From contig JAZOOX010000004.1 in NCBI GenBank assembly GCA_045655245.1, positions 1 through 17,702 of the forward strand: a DNA stretch of 17,702 nucleotides, read 5' to 3'. Both the position numbers and the translations under genes were made by a program. The number at the start of each line of letters is the position of its first letter. Positions within the stretch are counted from its first letter, which is position 1. The notes under the pieces are model-generated. The model saw only the letters and a program-made list of their open reading frames with translations. It was not told the DNA's origin and did no database searches. Shown here piece by piece: positions 7,771-14,297 of the stretch. This stretch comes from RGIG8785 sp045655245 (lineage in GTDB: Bacteria; Bacillota; Clostridia; RGIG8785).

Positions 7771-7799
7771 TTGACAAGAAATTTTGCTTGTGTTATGAT
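7771..7799 (+). promoter_or_regulatory. Sigma-A promoter for the truncated murA-ftsQ-ftsZ unit
   Basis: TTGACA at 7771-7776, a 17-base spacer and TATGAT at 7794-7799, with transcription expected near 7806. It lies just after the lysA terminator and is the only strong + strand promoter seen upstream of ftsQ and the two ftsZ genes, so it probably drives the whole cluster. Confidence 0.85.
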
Positions 7800-7808
7800 A
7801 AACTTAAT

Positions 7809-7856
7809 GTTGTGAAGAGTTATTAATAATAAAGGCGAATAACTTTACATTACAAC
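7809..7856 (+). promoter_or_regulatory. Leader hairpin at the 5' end of the division-cluster transcript
   Basis: Core inverted repeat AGTTATT (7818-7824) with AATAACT (7838-7844) around a 13-base loop, extended imperfectly by GTTGT (7809-7813) pairing with ACAAC (7852-7856). It begins a few bases after the predicted transcription start. The only Shine-Dalgarno-like sequence in the leader (AAAGGCG, about 7830-7836) lies in the loop, but no sensible start follows at proper distance. It matches no riboswitch class I know and may only stabilise the RNA 5' end. Confidence 0.4.
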
Positions 7857-7880
7857 TAACTCATGTAACCCGGTGGTTGT

Positions 7881-8789
7881 GTGTTGGGGCCGCGTCCCAT
7901 CGATTTGCATCTAAAAGCATTGAGGAAACTGGGCGTTTCCATCGATGATTCTTACGGCTCTTTAGAATGCAAAGCAAAGGTGCTGCGCGGAAATATCGTT
8001 TGTCTGGATTTTCCCAGCGTGGGCGCAACGGAAAATGCGATGCTCGCGGCTGTGAAGGCGCAAGGCTTTACAGAAATTTATAACGCCGCACGGGAACCCG
8101 AGATTTATGATTTGCAGTGCTTTTTAAACAAAATGGGTGCAAAGGTTTCGGGCGCAGGGAGTAGCGTTATTCGGGTCGAGGGTGTTCCTGAATTGCAGGG
8201 GACAGAGTATTCAGTGATGTCCGATCGTATTGTTGCGGCAACTTACCTTTGCATTGCGGCGATGACCGATGGTGACATCCGTGTTACGAATCTGCCGGAT
8301 TTTCCGTGCATGGAATCGGTGTTCTCGGTTTTGGCAGATATCGGATGCCGTGCCGAACAGGCGGGGGACAGTTCCACGTTATATTGCCCCAAACGCTTAC
8401 GACCGTTAGACATTCTTCGTACAATGCCTTATCCCGGTTTTCCAACCGATGCCCAGGCACCGGTTTTTACACTTTTAACGGTGGCTGACGGAACCAGTAC
8501 GGTGCTTGAAAACATTTTTGAAAATCGGTTTAAACATGCCGAAGAACTTCGAAGAATGGGTGCTGATATTGTTATTAACGGCAGGATGGCAGTGATCCGA
8601 GGTGTTTCATCTCTACACGGTGCGCAGGTGACTTGTCCCGATTTACGCGGGGCTGCGGCTCTGTTCATTGCGGCTTTGGGCGCCGAAGGAGAAAGTGTTT
8701 TGGATGATATCTATCATTTGGACCGCGGATACGAGCGGATCGACTGTGCGCTGAATGCTATCGGTGCAAAAAGCAAACGAATAGATTAG
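7881..8789 (+). CDS. murA: UDP-N-acetylglucosamine 1-carboxyvinyltransferase, N-terminally truncated (probably inactive or pseudogene)
   Basis: MurA transfers enolpyruvate from PEP to UDP-GlcNAc, the first committed step of peptidoglycan synthesis, and normally has about 420 residues. This frame encodes 302 and lacks about the first 115. Reading upstream in frame gives PGGC directly before GTG 7881, the family's catalytic-cysteine loop (C115 in E. coli numbering, from memory), preceded by a TAA at 7866-7868. No start codon lies between, so the cysteine cannot be included. The rest aligns residue for residue: R5 matches R120, D190 (FPTDAQAP) matches D305, R256 (DLRGAAA) matches R371, and R282 (DRGYER) matches R397. 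Lost parts include the N-terminal PEP/UDP-GlcNAc-binding residues. The start region has only a weak GGTGG ribosome site. The frame is otherwise intact and leads into ftsQ ten bases later. A recent deletion, a rearrangement or an assembly join could explain it. Confidence 0.85.
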   Translation: MLGPRPIDLHLKALRKLGVSIDDSYGSLECKAKVLRGNIVCLDFPSVGATENAMLAAVKAQGFTEIYNAAREPEIYDLQCFLNKMGAKVSGAGSSVIRVEGVPELQGTEYSVMSDRIVAATYLCIAAMTDGDIRVTNLPDFPCMESVFSVLADIGCRAEQAGDSSTLYCPKRLRPLDILRTMPYPGFPTDAQAPVFTLLTVADGTSTVLENIFENRFKHAEELRRMGADIVINGRMAVIRGVSSLHGAQVTCPDLRGAAALFIAALGAEGESVLDDIYHLDRGYERIDCALNAIGAKSKRID

Positions 8790-8798
8790 GAGTAGGAA

Positions 8799-9689
8799 AT
8801 GAGCAATCAGAGAAGGGCGCAACTTGCCGGAAAAACAGCTCGAATAAGAAAAAGAAAAAAGAGGATTATGTCCGCTGTTCTTTTTTTCGTATTGTTTGCG
8901 GCGATCTTATCTTCATTGCTCTTTGTACCGTTTTTTAATATCACTTCCGTCTCCTGTAACGGAACTGCGGTTTTGGATCAGCAAACCGTGATTGATGCGT
9001 CGGGGGTTGTTTTAGGCGTAAATATTTTCAGAATCCCCGTTAACCGAATTGAAGAGAACATCGAAAAGACGCTTCCCTACGTTGCGGATGTGACGGTACG
9101 TCGTTCCTTTCCCGCTTCGGTACAGTTAAATGTGGTGGAACGGATTCCCGTTGCATATGTTCAAAACGGGGCTTCTTATCTTGTAATTGATGAAAAGGGC
9201 GTTGCTCTTGAAATCACCGATTCATTAAATACCCGCGGAACATTACCTTTAGTTCCTGAGTTGAAATTGAATAAGGAAAAGGAATTATCCCTGGGAAAAG
9301 TGATCGAAGTCACCGATGACTATCGACTGAAAGAACTGCTCGACTGCATTTCAAGCATTGCCGAAAAAAGCAATTTAAAGGGTCGTGTTACCCAACTGGT
9401 GGTCAATGACCTGATGCAGTATGAACTGACGGTTGAAGATCGTATTTTAGCGATTATTCCCGTTGATAGTGATTTGGATTATCAGCTCGATTTTATGTTA
9501 GCCGCTTTAGCACAACAAAGCCCCACAATCGAGGGCGAGATTGACCTGACGATTGAAGGGAAAGCCGCTTTTCGTCCTAAGACTCAGGAAATCGTGAATA
9601 CAAATCACGGAGACGACACGGAAACGACTGAAGAACCGAATGCAGAAACCCCTGAATCGGAAGAGGGACCGGAAGATGTTCAAGAGTAA
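8799..9689 (+). CDS. ftsQ: Cell division protein FtsQ/DivIB
   Basis: A bitopic division protein of the FtsQ/DivIB family (296 aa) that recruits and regulates FtsL/FtsB(DivIC) and septal peptidoglycan synthesis. Features: a very basic cytoplasmic N-terminus (KTARIRKRKKR), one membrane segment at about residues 23-45, then an extracellular POTRA domain starting near ITSVSCNG, with the conserved pattern LPYVADVTVRRSFPASVQLNVVERIPVA split across two strands and a helix, and a beta domain. It ends in a long acidic, Glu/Pro/Thr-rich tail (about residues 268-296). ATG 8799 follows AGGAGTAGGAA, starting within the stop of the murA fragment. The 3' end overlaps the next gene by 14 bases, indicating coupled translation. 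Overall sequence conservation in this family is low, but topology and location make the call secure. Confidence 0.9.
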   Translation: MSNQRRAQLAGKTARIRKRKKRIMSAVLFFVLFAAILSSLLFVPFFNITSVSCNGTAVLDQQTVIDASGVVLGVNIFRIPVNRIEENIEKTLPYVADVTVRRSFPASVQLNVVERIPVAYVQNGASYLVIDEKGVALEITDSLNTRGTLPLVPELKLNKEKELSLGKVIEVTDDYRLKELLDCISSIAEKSNLKGRVTQLVVNDLMQYELTVEDRILAIIPVDSDLDYQLDFMLAALAQQSPTIEGEIDLTIEGKAAFRPKTQEIVNTNHGDDTETTEEPNAETPESEEGPEDVQE

Positions 9690-10416
9690 TAAAAAAGTCA
9701 AATATGTAGTTGCTGCTGTCTGTCTGGTATTCAGTTTTTTAATTGCATTGCAATTGAAAAGTGTTCGCTTTAACGTGGATAACGGAATTGCAAAAGGTGA
9801 ACGGACAGAGTGGTTAGAAGAACAGCTTACATTGGAAAAACAGAAAAGCGAAAGCCTTGCGGCACAAATCGTTGAGTATAAAGAAGACTTAAAACTAATC
9901 GAGGATGAGTCGGTCGAGACAGAAGGTTATTTGAAAGTCTTAACCAAACGCCTGGAGCGTGCAGAAATGTTGGGCGGTCTAACTGATGTGAGCGGCTCCG
10001 GCGTTGAAGTAATCATCGAAGACAGTACTTCCCGGGTGGATAACACCAATGCGGGAGCGTACCTCATTCATGACCTTGATTTACTTCGTGTCATTAACGA
10101 GTTGCGCGATGCAGGGGCGGAGGCGATTGACTTAAACGGCGAACGGATTTTAGCTACCAGTGAAATTCGCTGTGCAGGATCAACTTTGAGTGTGAATAAT
10201 GCCCGTTATTCACAACCATACGTAATCCACGCCATCGGTGATCCGGAAACAATGAAAAACGCTCTGGGAATGCGTAACGGGGTTGCGGATGTATTATCCC
10301 TTTACGGGATCAAGACAACCATCACGCCGAAGGAAAATCTGGTCATCAGAGCGTATGATGGTGAGTTTCAATTCAAGTATGCTACAATGATCACCAACGG
10401 GGAGGGCGCAGAATGA
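9676..10416 (+). CDS. DUF881 family protein (YlxW/YlxX-like), division-cluster membrane protein
   Basis: A 246-aa protein of the DUF881 family, found beside division genes in Firmicutes and Actinobacteria; its biochemical function is not established. A basic start (MFKSNKKVK) is followed by one membrane segment at about residues 7-24, a likely coiled coil rich in Glu/Lys/Leu at about 35-75, and an extracellular domain with GSGVEVIIEDS, DLLRVINELRDAGAEAIDLNGERI and YVIHAIGDPETM-type segments characteristic of the family. Start at ATG 9676 is chosen because GAAGAGGGA lies just before it and the membrane segment then sits at the N-terminus; longer starts lie inside ftsQ. It overlaps ftsQ by 14 bases and the next gene by ATGA, so all three are probably translated together. 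Confidence 0.88.
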   Translation: MFKSNKKVKYVVAAVCLVFSFLIALQLKSVRFNVDNGIAKGERTEWLEEQLTLEKQKSESLAAQIVEYKEDLKLIEDESVETEGYLKVLTKRLERAEMLGGLTDVSGSGVEVIIEDSTSRVDNTNAGAYLIHDLDLLRVINELRDAGAEAIDLNGERILATSEIRCAGSTLSVNNARYSQPYVIHAIGDPETMKNALGMRNGVADVLSLYGIKTTITPKENLVIRAYDGEFQFKYATMITNGEGAE

Positions 10417-10787
10417 TTTTATTGATTTTTTCCGTTGTGGTCGGCGCGGTTTTTGGTTTTTTGGTGCCGGTTCATATCAGTCCTGAGTACACCCCCTATG
10501 TAGCAGTCGCCATTCTGGCGGCAATCGATTCTGTTTTCGGCGGGATTGCCGCTAACTATCAAAAGATGTTTAACATCCAGGTTTTCCTAAGTGGTTTTCT
10601 TTGCAACGCCTGTCTGGCAGGCCTGTTTACCGCTTTCGGAAATCTTCTTGACGTAGATTTGTATCTGGCGGCCGTGGTCGTTTTCGGCACGAGGTTGTTC
10701 CAAAACTTGGCGACTATCCGTCGGTATATGATAAATGATTGGGTAACAAAACGTGAGAGGAAGAGTGAACAAAATGTTGGACTTTAA
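10413..10787 (+). CDS. sbp: Small basic protein Sbp (DUF1290)
   Basis: A 124-aa membrane protein of the DUF1290/Sbp family, conserved next to division genes in Firmicutes and Actinobacteria; its role is not known. Three hydrophobic segments are visible (about residues 1-20, 28-45 and 54-75, with a further one near 80-95), with the family-like stretches AAIDSVFGGIAA and FGTRLFQNLATIRR and a charged C-terminus (TKRERK). Length is typical (110-125). The start ATG overlaps the upstream TGA as ATGA, and the 3' end overlaps the first ftsZ by 14 bases. In Bacillus, sbp is followed by ftsA and then ftsZ; here ftsZ follows directly. Confidence 0.9.
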   Translation: MILLIFSVVVGAVFGFLVPVHISPEYTPYVAVAILAAIDSVFGGIAANYQKMFNIQVFLSGFLCNACLAGLFTAFGNLLDVDLYLAAVVVFGTRLFQNLATIRRYMINDWVTKRERKSEQNVGL

Positions 10788-11799
10788 CACAAAACAACAT
10801 CCCAGTGCCGTCATTAAAGTGGTCGGTTGCGGTGGCGGCGGCGGTAACGCCGTGAACAGAATGGTCGCATCCGGCGTAAAATATGTCGAATTTATCGCGT
10901 TAAACACCGATATTTCGGCACTTCAACTGTCAAAAGCCAATACCAAGATGCAGATTGGTGAAAAAATCACCCGCGGACTGGGATCGGGCGGTAATTCCGA
11001 AGTCGGTAAAAAATCCGCCGAGGAGAGTGTTGATGAAATTCGTGCACTGCTCCAGGGCGCTGATATGGTCTTTGTTACCGCAGGTATGGGCGGCGGTACC
11101 GGTACCGGTTCTGCTCCTGTTGTTGCGGGTGTCGCAAAAGAAATGGGCATTTTGACGGTCGGTATTGTTACGAAGCCTTTCAAGTTTGAAGGTAGAAAAC
11201 GTTTGGCTCAGGCCGAAGACGGTATCCGTGCTTTAAAAGAAAGTGTAGATACTTTGGTTGTTGTTCCCAATGACCGCCTTTTACAGATTTCTTCTGCTAA
11301 GACAAGCATGTTAGAAGCCTTTTCCATGGCGGATGATGTTCTCCGTCAGGGTGTTCAGGGTATCTCTGACTTGATTCAGATTACCGGTGAACCCAACGTG
11401 GATTTTGCAGACGTGAAGTCGATTATGAAAGAAGCAGGCCTTGCACACATGGGTATTGGTCGTGCCCGCGGTGAAAACCGTGCAATCGAAGCGGTTAACG
11501 CTGCTATCAAGAGCCCGATTCTGGAGACTTCCATTGACGGCGCAAAGGGCGTTTTAATCAACTTTACCGGTGCAGATATGGGCTTGTTCGAAATCAACGA
11601 AGCCGCTGATCTGGTGATGCAACTGGCCGACCCTGACGCCAATATCATCTTCGGTGCCGTAACCGATCCCAATATGGGTGACGAAATTAAGATTACAGTT
11701 ATTGCTACCGGCTTTGACGGCAAGGTTCATCAGCCTGTTACTACTTTTGACACCATTGAATCGGACAACTTTGATATTCCTGATTTTATGAAGAGATAA
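10774..11799 (+). CDS. ftsZ: Cell division protein FtsZ, first tandem copy
   Basis: Tubulin-like GTPase (341 aa) that polymerises into the division ring. The GTP-binding G1-like loop VVGCGGGGGNAVNRM is near the N-terminus, the tubulin signature GGGTGTGSAP is at residues 106-115, and the T7 catalytic loop NVDFAD is at 208-213 with both aspartates kept, so GTP hydrolysis should be intact. After the globular domain there is only a very short linker and a C-terminal peptide DIPDFMKR, the type that binds FtsA, SepF or other partners. GTG 10753 would add seven codons; I chose ATG 10774 because AGAGGAAG lies upstream and MLDF then matches the second copy. It overlaps sbp by 14 bases. By eye it is roughly two thirds identical to the next gene. 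Confidence 0.95.
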   Translation: MLDFNTKQHPSAVIKVVGCGGGGGNAVNRMVASGVKYVEFIALNTDISALQLSKANTKMQIGEKITRGLGSGGNSEVGKKSAEESVDEIRALLQGADMVFVTAGMGGGTGTGSAPVVAGVAKEMGILTVGIVTKPFKFEGRKRLAQAEDGIRALKESVDTLVVVPNDRLLQISSAKTSMLEAFSMADDVLRQGVQGISDLIQITGEPNVDFADVKSIMKEAGLAHMGIGRARGENRAIEAVNAAIKSPILETSIDGAKGVLINFTGADMGLFEINEAADLVMQLADPDANIIFGAVTDPNMGDEIKITVIATGFDGKVHQPVTTFDTIESDNFDIPDFMKR

Positions 11800-11800
11800 T
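11771..11800 (+). promoter_or_regulatory. Possible internal sigma-A promoter for the second ftsZ
   Basis: TTGATA at 11771-11776, an 18-base spacer and GATAAT at 11795-11800, five of six matches in each box. It lies in the last codons and stop of the first ftsZ; transcription would begin near 11807, about 20 bases before the second ATG. AT-rich sequence can give such matches by chance. Confidence 0.35.
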
Positions 11801-11827
11801 AAGAGTTTACATAACGGAGGTATAAGT

Positions 11828-12916
11828 ATGTTAGATTTCGAAGCAACTAAAAAGGAACAAAAGTGGATTGCCGACATGAAGGTTGTCGGTTGCGGTGGCG
11901 GTGGCGGTAACGCTGTCAATCGCATGATCGATTTAGGTTTAAAGCACGTGGATTTTGTAGCAGTAAATACCGACTGCTCCGTTCTTGCGTTTTCCAAGGC
12001 TCCTCGCAAAATTCAGATCGGTGAGCGCCTGACCCGTGGCCTGGGTGCCGGTGGTAACCCCCAGGTTGGTCAGCGTGCCGCTGAAGAGAGCTACGATGAT
12101 ATCAGCGAGCTGTTAAAGGGTTCGGATATGGTCTTTGTTACCGCAGGTATGGGCGGCGGCACCGGCACCGGCTCTGCCCCTGTTGTTGCAAAGATGGCAA
12201 AAGAAATGGGCATCTTAACGGTTGGTGTTGTAACCAAGCCCTTCTCTTTCGAAGGCCGTGCCCGTATGAAACAGGCCGAGCAGGGGATCGAAGCACTGCG
12301 CGACAATGTTGATACTTTGGTTGTTATTCCTAACAACAAATTGTTGCAGATCGCAGACAGAAATACCAGCATGGTAGAAGCTTTTGCAATGGCTGATGAT
12401 GTTCTGCGCCAAGCCGTCCAGGGTATCTCTGACTTGATTCAGTTGCCCGGTTTGGTCAACTTGGACTTTGCCGACGTTAAGGCAGTTATGAAGGATGCAG
12501 GCTATGCACATATGGGTGTCGGTCGCGGCAAGGGCGAAAACCGCGCTGAGGTAGCTGTTAAAGCTGCTATTGAAAGTCCGTTACTGGAAACTTCTATTAA
12601 CGGTGCCCGTGGCGTTTTGATCAACATCACCGGTGGCAGCGATTTGGGTCTGTTCGAAATCAATACTGCTGCAGAGTTGATTGCCGATGCCGTAGACGAC
12701 GAAGCAACCATTATGTTCGGTGCTGTCATTGATGAAAATATGAAGGATGAAATTTCGATTACTGTTATTGCCACCGGCTTTGACAGTTATGGCGGTCTGC
12801 GTCACAAAAAGACTTCTTACTTTGACACTTCTGCATTAGAACCCTTACCCGCAATCGAAGAAGAAGGGGATGGTGATACCGAGATTCCTGCATTCATTAA
12901 GGCGAGTCTCGAGTAA
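11828..12916 (+). CDS. ftsZ: Cell division protein FtsZ, second tandem copy
   Basis: A second complete FtsZ (362 aa). It has the same glycine-rich VVGCGGGGGNAVNRM loop, the signature GGGTGTGSAP at residues 109-118 and the T7 loop NLDFAD at 211-216. The usual GLVNLDF context is kept here, whereas the first copy reads GEPNVDF, so this copy looks the more canonical. The C-terminal linker is short (about 35 residues), Glu/Asp-rich, and ends in EIPAFIKASLE, a conserved-type partner-binding peptide with a few extra residues. It starts 28 bases after the first copy with CGGAGG well spaced before ATG 11828. Its last 20 bases overlap the end of the converging ylbJ gene. Both copies appear functional; whether they copolymerise cannot be told from sequence. 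Confidence 0.95.
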   Translation: MLDFEATKKEQKWIADMKVVGCGGGGGNAVNRMIDLGLKHVDFVAVNTDCSVLAFSKAPRKIQIGERLTRGLGAGGNPQVGQRAAEESYDDISELLKGSDMVFVTAGMGGGTGTGSAPVVAKMAKEMGILTVGVVTKPFSFEGRARMKQAEQGIEALRDNVDTLVVIPNNKLLQIADRNTSMVEAFAMADDVLRQAVQGISDLIQLPGLVNLDFADVKAVMKDAGYAHMGVGRGKGENRAEVAVKAAIESPLLETSINGARGVLINITGGSDLGLFEINTAAELIADAVDDEATIMFGAVIDENMKDEISITVIATGFDSYGGLRHKKTSYFDTSALEPLPAIEEEGDGDTEIPAFIKASLE

Positions 12917-13940
12917 TTTTCCGTTTGCATCCGTAAGCGAGCAGCAGGGCAAGGGAAAAGACGGTCAGCGTCGGCGTTTGATTAATGCGCAACGGGACCG
13001 TGGCTGCGGTTTCGATACTGAACGGGAATAAAATAAAATAAAGATAGGTCAGGGTGGCAGAAATGCCACCCTGAATTATTTTACCTATCAGATACGGGAA
13101 AACGGGAAGTCTGCAGGGGGTGAAAAACATGGAAACCTGCATGAACACGGACAACCCGCCAAATCCCAGAAGGAAAGATAAAATCGGAAATAAGTATAGA
13201 TCGGCTTCTTTGGTGGCGTAAATCAATCCTGTGGTCATTTCGATGCAACCGATGATAAGACTGTTTTGGGGTAATCCGAAGCAGATAAGGGTCTGAATGA
13301 TTGCACCAAAAAAGATGACCAATCCGCAAATTTGCAAAACCAGCGTAACGGATTCGGAGACCGCATCCGTAAACACAACGGAAAAGGATCGTCTTGTTTT
13401 GTTATATTGAACTGTTTCGTATGCAGAGGGAAGGGGGAGGAAGGTGCGAAGCAAGAGGGTGGCGAAAATCGCCGAAAGAATATGGATTCCCCAGAGTATT
13501 CTTCCGACTTCTGCATTTTTCAGTAATGTGGTTCCTAAAGTACCGACGATAAACAGCGGTCCCGCGTTATTGCAAAGAACGGAACCGATAACCGCTTGAC
13601 GTTTGGTGCAACGGTTGGTGGAATAAAGTTCAGCACTGATTCTTGCCCCTGACGGAAATCCGCAGACGCATCCCAATAAGAAACATCCCGCAAAATCAGC
13701 AGGAAGTCGGAATATCGTTTGAAATGGTTTTCCCACAAACTTGCCGATGACTTCACAGACTTTGTATTCCAGCAGTATTTTAGAACAAACAAAAAAGGGA
13801 AACAACGAAGGAATGATAGAAGTGATACAAACGGAAACGGTGTTTGCCGTTACAGGGATCACTGTTTCGGAAAACAATATCAAGCCGGCAACCACGGCAA
13901 TTAAACCGAAAGGAAGCATTGCCCTTGTAAAGTGTTTCAT
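12897..13940 (-). CDS. ylbJ: Sporulation integral membrane protein YlbJ-like
   Basis: A 347-aa polytopic membrane protein of the YlbJ family, related to nucleoside-recognition (Gate) domain proteins and, in Bacillus, made in the mother cell under sigma-E and needed for normal spore cortex or heat resistance. About eight hydrophobic segments are visible. Family-type motifs include SLFPFFVCSKIL, GCVCGFPSGARISAELY and VLCNNAGPLFIVGTLG. ATG 13938-13940 is chosen because GGGAGGTGG lies four bases upstream; a start ten codons earlier (13970) lacks one. It is divergent from yqfC, another sporulation gene, and converges on ftsZ with a 20-base overlap. A perfect hairpin at 13049-13074 lies within its coding sequence. 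No clear sigma-E promoter was found upstream. Confidence 0.85.
   Translation of the reverse strand: MKHFTRAMLPFGLIAVVAGLILFSETVIPVTANTVSVCITSIIPSLFPFFVCSKILLEYKVCEVIGKFVGKPFQTIFRLPADFAGCFLLGCVCGFPSGARISAELYSTNRCTKRQAVIGSVLCNNAGPLFIVGTLGTTLLKNAEVGRILWGIHILSAIFATLLLRTFLPLPSAYETVQYNKTRRSFSVVFTDAVSESVTLVLQICGLVIFFGAIIQTLICFGLPQNSLIIGCIEMTTGLIYATKEADLYLFPILSFLLGFGGLSVFMQVSMFFTPCRLPVFPYLIGKIIQGGISATLTYLYFILFPFSIETAATVPLRINQTPTLTVFSLALLLAYGCKRKITRDSP
13049..13085 (+). terminator. Terminator-like hairpin for the ftsZ transcript, inside ylbJ
   Basis: A perfect 11-bp inverted repeat, arms 13049-13059 (TCAGGGTGGCA) and 13064-13074, closed by a GAAA tetraloop and followed on the + strand by ATTATTTTACC. 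It lies about 130 bases after the second ftsZ stop and is the only convincing + strand terminator there. On the other strand the same bases encode QGGISATL of YlbJ. The T tract is imperfect, so some readthrough is likely. Confidence 0.65.
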
Positions 13941-14023
13941 CTTTCCACCTCCCGATTGATGTATATTCATTGATTTTGTTACACTTGCATAAATTAGAAT
14001 ACCAAATGATTAGGAGAGACAAG

Positions 14024-14287
14024 ATGGGCTTAAAAGAGAGAATCGGCGCGGCGTTGGAATTGCCCAGTGAACTGGTTGAAGATGTGGCAAAAGTCACCGT
14101 TGTCGGAAAAAGAGAAGTCAGCATAGAAAACTATAAAGGAATTATTGAATATTCCTCCGAACGGGTTCGGATTGGCTGTACGGGGTATCAGGTAAATGTA
14201 GTCGGAGACGGACTGGAATTAAAGGTCGCAACGGGTGAGGTTTTGTATATTTCGGGAACGGTAAAAACGATGGAATGGTTGTTTTAG
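14024..14287 (+). CDS. yqfC: Sporulation protein YqfC
   Basis: An 87-aa protein of the YqfC/YabP-like sporulation family. In Bacillus, yqfC and yqfD are sigma-E-controlled, and loss of yqfD blocks sporulation at stage IV. The fold is expected to be mostly beta strand. Visible: an N-terminal helix (LKERIGAALELPSELVED), then alternating strands with VTVVGKREVSIENYKGI and a C-terminal TGEVLYISGTVKTMEW typical of the family. Length fits (about 90). ATG 14024 is chosen because AGGAGAG lies six bases upstream; a longer start at 13970 lies at the edge of the divergent gene. It precedes yqfD by ten bases, the usual order in spore formers. Confidence 0.88.
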   Translation: MGLKERIGAALELPSELVEDVAKVTVVGKREVSIENYKGIIEYSSERVRIGCTGYQVNVVGDGLELKVATGEVLYISGTVKTMEWLF

Positions 14288-14297
14288 TGGAGGGGAA

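Noticed and set aside
7700..7868. Missing MurA N-terminus in another frame upstream
   Set aside because: The three forward frames of this leader show no MurA-like sequence, and the interval holds the lysA terminator and a promoter and is too short for 115 codons of it.
10695..10732. Promoter within sbp for the first ftsZ (TATGAT at 10727-10732)
   Set aside because: No -35 box lies at an acceptable distance; the nearest TTG-containing box is about 26 bases away.
13961..13995. Sigma-E-like promoter for yqfC (GTATATT and CATAAATT)
   Set aside because: The -10-like CATAAATT is close to consensus, but the spacer to GTATATT is 20 bases and not the usual 14-15, so it cannot be called.
13970..14000. 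Sigma-A-like boxes TTGATT and TAGAAT before yqfC
   Set aside because: The spacer of 19 bases is too long and both boxes are imperfect.
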